Source: Hormiphora californensis (taxonomy: Eukaryota; Ctenophora; Tentaculata; Cydippida; Pleurobrachiidae). From it: a stretch of 64,000 nt of DNA. The stretch lies in contig CM035356.1 of assembly GCA_020137815.1 (NCBI GenBank), positions 7,064,880-7,128,879 of the forward strand. Direction: 5' to 3'. A program made the position numbers and the translations under genes. This document shows, piece after piece, positions 1 through 11,406 of this stretch (within the stretch, counting starts at the first letter, position 1; each line of letters starts with the position of its first letter). The notes under the pieces are model-generated. The model saw only the letters and a program-made list of their open reading frames with translations, searched no databases and had not been told where the DNA came from.

Positions 1-129
1 ATTACAGCTGCAGACTGCATGCATACAGGCAGCTGTATTGATTGCATTCTTTTACACCTCACATTTTATGATTCTTTTCTCACATCTTGCCAGTCGTGGG
101 TATTGTCGCACCAATCCAGCCACTATCTC

Positions 130-131
130 TT

Positions 132-181
<50 letters not shown>
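130..181. repeat. (CT)n microsatellite
   Basis: A nearly pure CT dinucleotide run lies upstream of the P450 start codon. Apparent reading frames through it are Leu-Ser low complexity and are not genes. The 300 bases between it and the P450 start show no other feature I can support. Confidence 0.95.
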
Positions 182-184
<3 letters not shown>

Positions 185-428
185 CACAGTCACACACATG
201 TGTTTGAATGTGAGGTTTGATTGTTGTTTGTTGGTTTAACAGTCCTGTGTGTTATTGCATAACGACCTGCATCAGCCGATTCTACTTGCTTCTAGCCTGA
301 CTATCATACCCCCTATCATACCTAGTAATTTGGTTTCCGTTTCATCCAGGATCCTTGTCTTTATATTTGTCTTGTTTGACGCTGTTTCCCCGAGTAGGAG
401 CAATTTCCTCTTTTACTTCTCAGCAGTC

Positions 429-3400
429 ATGGCACCTTATCTGATACAAGGTCTACTTCAACTTAATTATACCACTCTTCCATCTCTGATCACACCTGAT
501 CTAACTCCCATCATGTGGTCTCTGGACGACTGAACACCTGATTTAACCCCCTCCCTCTTGCTCCTTCAGGTCTTGGACTAGTGCTCCTTTCTGTTGCGGT
601 TGCTTTGGGGTGTGTTCTAGGGGCGATCCTAAGAGTGCTAGTACCAGTTTATCTAATGTCACGGAAACTGTCACATTTACCCGGCCCACCACGATTCAAG
701 TAGGTGTTTAATAAATATCAAACCGTCAATTAAATGTCTTTGTGGGACTTTAGGAACTTCATAACTACCATAATGATCTTTAATTGTACATTTTTAGTTA
801 GAGTTTTGTCATGACAATCTGTGAGGCGTGAGCTCTAAATTCCTCCTTTCAGTTGGTTGTCGGGGCAGGGCCAGTACTTCCAGAAAGTTGTCCGGCGATC
901 AGGCACCTATTCCACCATGTTTGACGTCTGGCTAGAGTGGTCCAAAACGTACGGACCGATATTTGCTTACCGGCACTTCCATCGACATCTTGTGCCGGTC
1001 ATTTGTGGTGCAGACTCGATCAAGAAAGTTCTACATAATGTGAATAACACGAGATTTGTCTTCAAGGATAGCTTAAAGTTTTATAATGGAACAAGGTAAG
1101 AATAATTCAGAGAACTATATATTTTATATATAGGACTCAAGATGCTGCATTATCAGGATTTGGAAACATTGTGGACTATTGTCTATTATATGGGTGCTGT
1201 TAGGGGAGCCGGGGTTGCTAGTGCAGCCAGGAGGGGGACTAGGGGGGATGGTAGGAGGGGGACGCGACTAGGGGGCTGCTAGAGGGGGGGTGGTAGGAGC
1301 TGGTTTGAGGTGTATTATAGTTCACATTCCTCCAGCACCATATGTTTCCAGACACACACCAGTCACCAGGCTGTAACGAGGTTTCAATACCTCTATAGCT
1401 ACTGTGATACCACAATTACAGTGCCATCTCACAGCTCCCTAGTGTCACAATCACAATATGACGTGGGAAGCGGGGGAGTAACATTTCACAATATCTTACA
1501 GTTCCACTGCCAGATTCAGAAACAATATACAATATATATATATATATATTGTATATACAATATACAATAGGGGGTATGTATAAACCCGGATAACCCGGAT
1601 AGTCCGGATAATTGATGTTTTCGAGATATCCGGATAACCAAGCTCGGATATGGAACTCCGGATAACTCGGATAACTCGGATAAGGGTCCGGATAACTCGG
1701 ATAAATGTCCGGATAACTCGGATAAATGTCCGGATAACTCGGATAAGGGTCCGGATAACTCGGATAAGGGTCCGGATAACTCGGATAAATGTCCGGATAA
1801 CTCGGATAAGGGTCCGGATAACTCGGATAAATGTCCGGATAACTCGGATAAATGTCCGGATAACTCGGATAAGGGTCCGGATAACTCGGATAAGGGTCCG
1901 GATAACTCGGATAAATGTCCGGATAACTCGGATAAATGTCCGGATAACTCGGATAAGGGTCCGGATAACTCGGATAAGGGTCCGGATAACTCGGATAAAT
2001 GTCCGGATAACTCGGATAAGGGTCCGGATAACTCGGATAAATGTCCGGATAACTCGGATAAATGTCCGGATAACTCGGATAAGGGTCCGGATAACTCGGA
2101 TAAGGGTCCGGATAACTCGGATAAATGTCCGGATAACTCGGATAAATGTCCGGATAACTCGAATAAGGGTCCGGATAACTCGGATAAATGTCCGGATAAC
2201 TCGGATAAATGTCCGGATAACTCGAATAAGGGTCCGGATAACTCGGATAAATGTCCGGATAACTTGGATAAGGGTCCGGATAACTAGGATAAATGTCCGA
2301 ATAACTCGGATAAATGTCCGGATAACTCGGATAAGGGTCCGGATAACTCGGATAAGGGTCCGGATAACTCGGATAAATGTCCGGATAACTCGGATAAGGG
2401 TCCGGATAACTCGGATAAGGGTCCGGATAACTCGGATAAATGTCCGGATAACTCGGATAAATGTCCGGATAACTCGGATAAGGGTCCGGATAACTTGGAT
2501 AAGGGTCCGGATAACTCGGATAAATGTCCGGATAACTCGGATAAGGGTCCGGATAACTCGGATAAGGGTCCGGATAACTCGGATTTGAGCTCGAATAATT
2601 CAAACCTGGCTATATTTAGGTCATTTTTGGGTTATCCAAATCAATTCTTGTTATGTTCTAACTGCAGAGTGCACGGAAAGAGGGTCGAGCAAGACAAATC
2701 CATTCTAAGCTATTTCTTTATCATTTAGGTCAGCTATATAGACCATTTCTGGGTTATTTTTGTTTGTTGGTTTGTCCAATTGTGCGTTTCTGAAACATTC
2801 AGGTCAATTCAAGATACTTCAAGGTCTCAAAAGGCTGAAAGGCCCCCCTCCCCCCACAGAAAATGAAATTGGAGTGCCGAAAAGAGCCTATTGAGACATT
2901 AAAGTAGATATTGAATTGACATGAATGTACCAAAAACTCACAAATTGGACAAACCAACATAAAAATAACTCAGAAATGGTCTACAGCTGACCTAAATGAT
3001 ATACATAGAAATAGCTTTGAATTGATTTGCCTTGCTCGACCCTCTTTCCGTGCACTCTGCAATTAGAACATAACAAAAACTGATTTGGATAACCCAAAAA
3101 TGACCTAAATATAGCTAGGTTTGAGTTATTCGAGCTCAAATTCGAGTTATCCGGACATTTATCCGAGTTATCCGGACATTTATCCGAGTTATCCGGACAT
3201 TTATCCAAGTTATCCGGACATTTATCCGAGTTATCCGGACCCTTATCCGAGTTATCCGGACATTTATCCGAGTTATCCGGATACTTATCCGAGTTATCCG
3301 GACCCTTATCCGAGTTATCCGGACCCTTATCCGAGTTATCCGGACATTTATCCGAGTTATCCGGACATGTATCCGAGTTATCCGGACCCTTATCCGAGTT

Positions 3401-6400
3401 ATCCGGACCCTTATCCGAGTTATCCGGACCCTTATCCGAGTTATCCGGACCCTTATCCGAGTTATCCGGACCCTTATCCGAGTTATCCGGACCCTTATCC
3501 GAGTTATCCGGACCCTTATCCGAGTTATCCGGATACTTATCCGAGTTATCCAAGTTATCGGGATACTTATCCGAGATATCCGAGTTATCCGGATTTCAGT
3601 ATCTGAGTTATCCGGAGTCCCATATCCGAGCTTGGTTATCCGGATATCTTGAAAACATCAATTATCCGGACTATCCGGGTTATCCGGGTTATCCGGGTTT
3701 ATACATACCCCCTAATGTATATTATACATGACACACAGTCACAGTTGCTATCGAAATCTGCAGATTATCATGTATCCCTGCTAGTATAATCATGCAAAGG
3801 GGCCGGTTGAAGGGTAACAGCTCGTCTCCGACTTCTATGCTAGTACTACAAGACATGTATCAATTCCTCAGAATGTTAGGATACAATGGGATGCTGCTCT
3901 CTCCCTATAACGATGCGTGGAGGATAAAGAAGAGCATCCTGAAACAGTTTATCAATCACAGGTATGTTATGTTCTAACCCTCTTTTACAAACACAGTCTA
4001 GCTAGGCAATCACAGGTATGTACCTGCACCATATCACACAGAATGCGGTGTGAACTACACAGGTGTGAAGAAGAGCATCCTGAAACAGTTTATCAATCAC
4101 AGGTATGTACCTGAAGAAGAGGCAACACAGTCTACTAGTCTAGCTAGGCAATCACAGGTATGTACCTGAACCATCACAGGTATGTACCTGAACCATCACA
4201 GGTATGTACCTGGACCATCACATAGAATGCGGTGTGAACTACTGCACAGGTAAACTACACAGGTGAACTACACAGGTGTGAACTACACAGGTGTGAACTA
4301 CACAGGTGTGAACTACTGTGGTGTGAACTACACAGCTGTCATAGCGCAGGTCATAGCGCTGGTAGGGCAGGTAGTACTGTTTACTAGGTTCTTTGCCCAT
4401 GTGTTATCACTCTGTCAAGTCTCTTGTTCACAAGGCTTGCTGTTGGCCTGCTGCAGGATCTCACAGTGACTACCACTTGATAATATCAAATAGAGCTTGG
4501 TACCAGACAAAAGATAGTGTATATCAAGTTGATATACACTATCTTTTGTCTGGTACCAAGCTCTATTTGATTAGTTTGTAGTATAGTTTGGTGTGAGAGA
4601 GAGAGAGGTTTAGATCTATATGGACGTACTTAACCAATTGTTCATATAACATGTGTAGAAAGAGTTGACCATTGTCTGGGATCCCAGTCTGATAGAGAGC
4701 TGAGAGAGAGAGAGAGAGAGACAGAGAATAGCCACACCCGTGTCAACACCGTACAAATGAACAATGGGTCTAATTGATACGCATGTAAACCTGGGTAGAT
4801 GGAAATGGTTTCCAATTTTTAGGAAACCTAGCTCTCCACCGACCACCATGTCTATCACAAATATTGTAAAGGAGAGATAACAAGAAACCAAATGACATGG
4901 CATGGTAAAATACAAAAAAACTAAATACTAAATACCCATCTTCTTTACCAGGGCGGTCACGGAGTTTGAAAGTGACATGGTGTATGTGATTGAGAGGGCC
5001 CTTAGTAACCATGGTCACAGCGTGGCTGGGAGCATCAATACCATGGCAACGCCCTCTGGAGCCCTGGATATTGATGTTCTACCATTCATGCAGGCAGTCA
5101 CTTCAGACATCCTAGGCATTGTGAGTAAATTTTAATTCGGGATCTGCTTTTTTAATTCTAATTTTTAATTCCAATTTACATTGGAACTGATGTAATATGG
5201 CGAAAGTTTTTCTTTTGTTTTCCATCATCATATTTTTAATATCCCACACCTTCTCTCAGTGTTTATTTAGTAAGGATTTCCAGTGTTCCTCTGGAGTGGA
5301 GAGTGAGTGCTCTAATTTCGCCCAAATGTGCGTTCAGATCGCTATGGAATGCTTTAAAATGATGGCTGACCCGTCGAGAAAGGTAACAGCTTATGCAGTA
5401 GCTCATACTGCATTTTTGGTGAGGGTTTGGTAGATCAAGTACCAACCTGGAGACCGTTTGAAATTATCTTTTGAAGAGTCTTTCGAATAAAACGGATAAA
5501 CCTTCATTACTTTTGAGCTACCTTTTGGAATATTGTCCGACTAACTTTGCCTTTCACTTTCAGCTTCCAATGAAGAAGCGAAAGGAAAAGTTACAAACGG
5601 TAAAAAACATACAGAAGATTCGATCAATAACCAGATCAATGATAGAAAAAGGAAGTCCCCTAACTGATGAGTTTGTAAAGGCATTCCAAAATATCGAGGA
5701 CATAGTCGATGACATCAATTCCTTACTTTTCGCTGGTGAGAATTGGGGAATTCATGCTTGTTCTTCTTTAGTTTAGACATGCATGATCGTTACTGAATCG
5801 ATTAGTAAAGTTTTGAATTTGAGTAGGTATATCATTGCATGATCTCAATGATATCAACCGATTAGTAAATCCATGAATTCTAGGTCAGGATACAACGTCG
5901 AACATTCTGGCGTACGCTCTAGCAAACATCGCTCACTCCCCAGAAATCTATAACTGGTAAGTACAGTCGCGGAGCCCGATTTACCGGGAGGATAATCTTC
6001 CCCCGAATTAGAAAAATTAACATTATTTGACCCCGATTTACCGGGCAAACCCCTTTCCCCTGCGCCGATCAGTATCCCCCCCCCCCCCCCAACAAGAACA
6101 CTCTCCCCCTCTCACCTCAGGTTGTTGAGTGAACTGAACGAAGAGGTTAAGGATGCCCCCTGGTCCAGGATATCCCAACTAGACCGACTGGAATGTGTCA
6201 TTAAAGAGACACTCAGGTTATACCCCAGTGCCCCCGTCTCCCTCAGGACACTGGCTACCGATCACCAGTTAGCTGGACTAAGAATACCTGCTGGTAAGAG
6301 AGGACATTAGATAAACAATATGATTTGTCATTTGGAATCGGAATATATACATTCCAAACTTCCAATACACACATTGGAAAAACCAGGAAAATAGTAGGAA

Positions 6401-7418
6401 AAGATTGCTCTGCATTTGCCGAACCCTAGGAACCGACCTAAACAAGTAAACAACCAATCAGAACTCGTTATTTAGGTCACGTAACTGGTTATCATGCAGC
6501 CAATCAGGGACCGGTATTTCCTGATTCGGTCGGTTCCTTCCGAACCCTCACAGAGTGCGCTTGTAATTCTGTGATGAAATAATTTGCAGTGTGAGCTACT
6601 TACAAGAAAAACAGATCGGGAGATCCATGATGATGATAACCCAGCTACTATACTATTTCCCTAGGTAGTACAGTGTGGGTATCACCATACACCGCTGGGA
6701 GACATCCCTCCGTCTGGGAGGATCCTCTAGCTTTCAAACCGAGTCGCTTCGAAAAACTTAGGTACGACCGGACCAATTTTCCCAAACTTCAGTTTCATGT
6801 ATGTATACTTGTATTTTAATGCCCTGCACAACTATTTTTAGTGAGGAGACAAAGAAGCAGTTTATCCCATTTATGACGGGTCCCCACGAGTGTAGCGGGA
6901 AACATCTTGCCATGGTATGTCAGTTTGTTTGTTTGGTAATTCACAGTGTAAAACATGGGGGCTTTAGGACTGTAACTCACTGCATGGACAGTAACTCGAA
7001 AGTGAGTTATTTTCCGGTACCCCACATGGGTTCATTGATACCCGAGTGAGATCGACGTCGCGCTCAGATCGAGAATAGGTTGCAATCAATGGATCCAAAC
7101 ATATGGGTATTAGTTTTTTCACAGCCACCCAGAATCTAGTGTAACCGCTGCAGCTGCCTTTATAAAACTTTATAAAGGTCTACCTAGCTGGTAGTTTATG
7201 AAGTTAAAAAAAGTCATTATGACGTGTGTGATACCATTACCAGTTACCACTCATGAACCGTTTTACAGATGGAGTTGAAGATGGTATTATTCTATCTTCT
7301 CAAGAGATACAAACTAGTACTTCTCAACGAGGATGTACCACCTCCTAAAATGGCAATAACACTTCACCCAATGACACCCATAACTTTGCGGTTAATAAGT
7401 GTAGTAGGTCAAACTTAA
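429..7418 (+). CDS. Cytochrome P450, CYP46-like, 12 exons
   Basis: A haem-thiolate monooxygenase of the endoplasmic reticulum. The exon series resembles animal cholesterol 24-hydroxylase (CYP46) as I remember it, but the substrate is unknown. Exons: 429-450, 570-699, 853-1095, 3800-3961, 4952-5120, 5260-5382, 5564-5735, 5884-5956, 6121-6293, 6665-6798, 6846-6914, 7269-7418; phases agree throughout and give about 539 residues. Visible parts in order: N-terminal membrane anchor, PGPP hinge (end of exon 2), C-helix AWRIKK, I-helix FAGQDTT (near residue 340), K-helix ETLR (394-397), FKPSRF meander, and haem loop FMTGPHECSG with Cys near 483. The first exon encodes only MAPYLIQ; its ATG was chosen because its donor phase joins exon 2 in frame. 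The acceptors of exons 4 and 11 are the weakest calls. Intron 3 holds a foldback element and intron 9 a hAT MITE. Confidence 0.9.
1653..2585. repeat. 21-bp satellite array, left arm
   Basis: About 44 tandem copies of a 21-bp unit containing CCGGATAACTCGGATAA, with two main variants (ending GGGT or ATGT) in an irregular order. Both strands stay open for long stretches because 21 is a multiple of three. The apparent proteins are periodic and have no independent support. Confidence 0.95.
3146..3600. repeat. 21-bp satellite array, right arm (inverted)
   Basis: About 21 copies of the same 21-bp unit in the opposite orientation, including rare variants (for example GATACTTATCC). With the left array it forms the arms of the foldback element. 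Confidence 0.95.
3929..4330 (+). repeat. Duplicated exon end and splice-donor minisatellite
   Basis: The last 30 or so bases of P450 exon 4 plus the start of intron 4 are copied at 4068-4108. The core CACAGGTATGT recurs about six times between 3957 and 4207, followed by five copies of a unit with GAACTACACAGGTG (4252-4320). Each core repeats the exon/intron junction, so the intron begins with a string of donor-like sites. Confidence 0.85.
4486..4570. repeat. Perfect 42-bp palindrome
   Basis: An 85-bp inverted repeat with a single-base centre, TCAAATAGAGCTTGG to CCAAGCTCTATTTGA, in P450 intron 4. No mismatch was seen. No target duplication is recognisable at its ends. It is probably a very short foldback element. 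Confidence 0.85.
5963..6060. mobile_element. Fragment related to the pogo-like family
   Basis: This stretch of P450 intron 8 contains CCCGATTTACCGGG twice and an AGTCGCGGAGCCCG end resembling the terminal repeat of the 16699-17558 element. It is a short, diverged copy. It is followed by a C run at 6077-6091. Confidence 0.5.
6427..6539. mobile_element. hAT-type MITE, family 1, copy 1
   Basis: A 113-bp element with inverted ends AGGAACCGACC/GGTCGGTTCCT, flanked by a perfect 8-bp duplication CCGAACCC (6419-6426 and 6540-6547). It lies in P450 intron 9. The interior carries CCAATCAG, CCAATCAGG and a degenerate E-box (TCACGTAAC). Eight-base target duplications are typical of hAT transposons. Confidence 0.85.
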
Positions 7419-8219
7419 AATGTAATGTGTGAATTATTTGACGCGTGGTGGTACACTGAGTGTAGGTCGGTTTTTGTTAATGTTTAATTGTGTGAATAAT
7501 TCTGTTTGATCTCTCTCTAAAACTTTTTCAATCGCGCTATTATTATTATGACTAGCGGTCCCGGGCCATCCTACGGATACCGCTTCATTTAAAATCTATT
7601 AAGTTATTTTACACCGAGAGAGGGATGAGAGAAATGTTTAATTTGACGTTTAAGAAATAATTGACCCAGGATGATCTTTTTATTTAATGTTTTTACCTCT
7701 CCATATTTAAGTTTCACCTCCAAAAATAATATTTGTGTATTGTCCAACAATATAACAGCTGAATGTCGGTGTCTGGCGGTACAGACCCGATTTGATGTTG
7801 ATCTCACTCTCACTATTTGACTGCATTGTCAACCCAAATCTACCGATCCAGTGTGTGCTGCATTGATTGTTCGACAAGTTAGAAACAAAGTGCATTGTTT
7901 GTTGGGTAAACAAAAGAAGGGTGTGTACACATATTCACAGCTGGTATATAATGCAACATTATTATAAGCGGCATACTGCATGCCATTGCAATAATTTAAC
8001 TTGGATAGTGAAGATTTGGCAATTCCTCACGACTCAATGGCTCATATATTGCTCACATTTACTCTCTCTCTCTCTGACTGGATAGACAATTGGATTATAC
8101 GATCCTAAATATATAAGTGCGGATACCGCTATCACGACATATTATTCATTGTTCGAGTTTCAATCATATAAGAACAGATAACGATAATATAACGAGTCTC
8201 TAGATCTATATCCGTGGAA
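7419..8219. other. Intergenic, convergent 3' ends
   Basis: This stretch separates the P450 stop from the CXorf65-like stop on the other strand. It holds short AT-rich sequence and a short CT run near 8061. No coding signal was recognised. Confidence 0.6.
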
Positions 8220-9811
8220 TTATCTGCGTGACCGTCCCCGGGCTGTTTTGGCTGTTTTTACCGTGCTTTGCCGTGTGGGCGCCGGACTGATGGAGGGGGC
8301 GTTTCTTGAGTGATCTGCGTCTAGCATGTTCTTTCTAGCACGACCTGAAACCAGAGAGGAGGGGTGTTATTGGGGGAGATGGGGAGAGATTAGGGGCCTG
8401 GGTTCTAAACTATGGGATACATGATATACTTGAGGTTAGAAACGGTTCATGGATATTTTGTACCTTTTCTCTCCCTGGCCATTGGTTTTCTATCCCCGCT
8501 CCTCAGCTCAAATCCAGGAATGAGAGTATTTGCATTCTCCAAAAGAGAGACAAACTCAGTCTCGGTAATGACATCAGACTGACTTCCCTCTTGTTCCGAG
8601 GTTATACCATCTAGACCCGTCTGAAGGAGTATAGGGTTTTTAGTGGAATTATAATTATAGGGATCTGTAACAACAACAGTTGTCATGCGAAATAATTTTA
8701 ATAATATCAACTCTAATCTGTAAGTATCGACTCAAACCGACAACTACAAGGCCAGGCCAACCTGTGAATTGGTGAGTGGAACAGTCACTTTCTTTCTCTC
8801 GATAGCAACATACGTCCCAGGTGCCAGAAATTTATCAGCAGAAGCAGACAGGTGTAGAGCCAGATCTTTAACCAAACCTAAAAAGGGTGGAGTCAGAATT
8901 ATAATATTCTGAATATAATGTTCCTGAAAATACCGGAAGACTGTATATATATTTCTGATGAAAAGACGCGCACACGTGTGTTTTCATGATGAGGTAGCTG
9001 TTGAAAACAACAGCTTTTTACATACGCGCGCCGTTCGGTGAATGCGACAAGGTGACTTTGTGTTGCACTGTCCCACTGTGGCGCAGAAGTGACAGTAATA
9101 CGTTTACAACCCGACTTATTACTAGTGAGCTACAGGATGGATTGAATTTAGTTTACACCCGGTTATTTAGTCAGGATGACCCTGTAATTCTATATGGTAT
9201 GGGATGCAACGGTAATATTATGTCTTATGAAGGGAATAGAAATGACAAATCTCGTCATGATTTGTTGAGTTACCCCTTACTGCATGAACTAGTCATGATA
9301 GTGAGTATATTCAGAAAACCCCCATCTCTGAATGAATAGATATAACAGAAAGTAAATTGTACCAATTGAATCCGTGTCTCAATTTCTATGCCATGATGAT
9401 GATGAAGCACTCTGAGAGGGTGAGACAAAGAGGAGGCGTGTGTGTGTGTGATACTTAAGAAGTGAGCCTATGAGTGAGTATATATGCATGTAAAATATAT
9501 TCAGGAAGAAATACGAAAAGGATTCGGAGAAAAGAGCTAGGTATAATCCAAGCACATCAAAGGAACGAAAAGGAGCAGGCTTTTATAAACATATGAAATT
9601 ATAAAATGAGACGCTTCTTCTTGTGCATGATAGAGATCAAGTCACTTTCCTATTTCATGAACTTTGGGATATTATAAAACCGTCAGAAATAGAGCTCTTG
9701 ATATGTCACAGCAGCTAAATGTGGACTTGGGAACGTGCCAGTCATGTGTTCACTCTGATCCCATCTGTCGTATTTTCTCTCTCCTTCTCTCTCCTTCTCT
9801 ATCCTTCTCTT

Positions 9812-9867
<56 letters not shown>

Positions 9868-9885
9868 TCTGTCTCTCTCTCTCTG

Positions 9886-9973
<88 letters not shown>

Positions 9974-10993
9974 TCACCTTCACTGTCTAGCAGGCCGCAC
10001 TTTAAAGAACAGGTGTCCTACTAAATTAGATCTCGACGTGCAACGTGTTACCACGTCTCCCATTGAGAGAGAGAGATCGCGTGGAGAGAGAGAGACAGAG
10101 AGAGAGAGAGACAGAGAGAGAGATCGCGTGGAGAGAGGACTCTAAAATGTGGGCGAAGGTAGTAGTGAGAAAATAGTGAGAAAATAGGGGGAGAGATGGT
10201 GTTCTAGTGGATTCTAGTGGTCCGAGTCTGGTGCTGCCGATATGGGAATCTCTCACAGAATTCACATCTTTTCTGCAGCATAATAATGTGATATAAAGCT
10301 TGTCTGACCGCACTCTGATTGAGAAGCAAGGTGTTCCTGACACTGAGGAGAAAAGACAGAAAGAGAGAGAGAGGGGAGGGAGAGCGACACAAGAAAGGGA
10401 AGAGAGAGAAAAGAAGAATAGAAATGTATAACATATCCATCCGTGCTGGAATTGTCTGACATGGATCATGCATTCGTGTGTCACACACCGTTTTACTTTA
10501 AAAGTGTTACTCTTGTTGAGTAGAATTGGATATAAAAGTGAGCCGACGTTCGCGTCATCAAAAAATGAAAATCTTTTGGATGATCCCGCTGAACTGCGAC
10601 AATCAGGCAATGAACAATTCAAGTCATGATCACTCATGGTTGATAGCGGAGTTCTCCCTCCCTTGCCAGTGCGTGAAAGTTATTTCGTAACCATGACTCA
10701 TGGCTGCAGTGCAGGAACCGACCGAAACAAATAAACAACCAATCAGAACTCGTTATTTAGGTCACGTGACTGGTTATCAGCCAATCGGGGACCAGTATTT
10801 CCTAATTCGGTCGGTTCCTGCTGCAGTGTATTCCGGCCTGGTCCTTACCTGATTCATCACATAGGTCGATGGCTTCATAAGTCTCCACCGGAAGATTACA
10901 GGTGGTTTTCAGGTGTGAAAGAAGGTTGGCCACTCTGCAAAGTGGGTTACACAGTGTCGACTCGTCATCTCCGTGTCTTACAGTAATGTACAT
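8220..10993 (-). CDS. CXorf65-like protein, 4 exons
   Basis: Exons on the minus strand: 10993-10849, 8877-8748, 8717-8464 and 8344-8220. Phases close exactly to 217 codons plus stop. The N-terminal region MYITVRHGDDES...IDLCDESG, followed by ADKFLAPGTYVAIERK, matches the ubiquitin-like N-terminal half of vertebrate CXorf65/C22orf15 proteins as I remember them; their function is unknown. The third exon is acidic to neutral and poorly conserved. The last exon is Arg/Lys-rich and ends GRSRR. The ATG at 10993 was chosen because it matches the family start. The donor of exon 2 (8748) is inferred from phase: the nearer CAG/GTTGG site would break the frame. A hAT MITE sits 20 bp inside intron 1. Confidence 0.75.
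9767..9969. repeat. (CT)n microsatellite
   Basis: About 200 bp of CT repeat with TGTC interruptions in intron 1 of the CXorf65-like gene. Overlapping reading frames on both strands are low complexity only. Confidence 0.95.
10712..10820. mobile_element. hAT-type MITE, family 1, copy 2
   Basis: A 109-bp copy with ends CAGGAACCGACC/GGTCGGTTCCTG and a perfect 8-bp duplication CTGCAGTG (10704-10711 and 10821-10828). It contains GGTCACGTGACTGG and two CCAATC motifs. It lies only about 20 bp from the donor of CXorf65-like exon 1. Confidence 0.88.
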
Positions 10994-11370
10994 GATGTAT
11001 CCTGTACTATTGTCAGGGGGGGGGGGGTTAGAATACAATGGCCGGACATTGGGTTAGTTGTTGTTGTAATACCGATTATTGGAAGGTCAGTAGTCACTAT
11101 GTCACATGGTGTTACTGAGAATACGCGGACCTAGATCATATGAATTGATGATTGATTAGATGATTGATTAGACAATGATAAACTTGTCACGATAGTTAGA
11201 TTGAGAGATGAATAATAAAGGATAATAGACAGATGAGCTGATCAATAGAGTTATACCGCCCTTGGAGCCTAACTATATATTAACCTAGTTAGTGTTCCTT
11301 AGTCTCGAAACAATAGCACAGCTCTACCCCATTGTTCTAACACTTAGCATGTCAATCCCCCTGGATGAGT

Positions 11371-11379
11371 ATATAAAAG
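11371..11379 (+). promoter_or_regulatory. TATA box of the 11.4-kb protease gene
   Basis: ATATAAAAG lies 28-36 bases before the ATG at 11407. A transcript starting at the usual distance would have a leader of only a few bases. The 380 bp between the divergent CXorf65-like ATG and this gene may serve as a shared promoter region. Confidence 0.55.
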
Positions 11380-11406
11380 GATCAAGTTGAATCTACCAGC
11401 CCAACA

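Larger units (their letters stand above)
1570..3712. mobile_element. Foldback element with 21-bp satellite arms
   Basis: A large inverted repeat inside P450 intron 3. The ends are inverted copies beginning GGGGGTATGTATAAACCCGG and flanked by TA on both sides (1568-1569 and 3713-3714), consistent with a TA target duplication. Each arm has a terminal part of about 80 bp, an array of 21-bp units, and an inner part of about 180 bp (2586-2770 versus 2940-3120). A spacer of about 170 bp lies between the arms. There is no transposase. The arms differ mainly in satellite copy number (about 44 units left, 21 right). Open frames through the arrays are repeat-derived. Confidence 0.85.

Noticed and set aside
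1416-2603. Long open frames on both strands with PSYPDPY- and RITRIRV-type periodic proteins (also at 2981-3606).
   Set aside because: They are translations of the 21-bp satellite, whose unit length is divisible by three; no start, splice or domain support exists.
9001-9339. A 112-codon plus-strand frame in intron 1 of the CXorf65-like gene.
   Set aside because: No recognisable domain, no ATG at its start and no splice partners; probably chance.
9750-10637. Open frames of Ser-Leu or Arg-Glu repeats around CT tracts.
   Set aside because: Low-complexity translation of microsatellites inside an intron.
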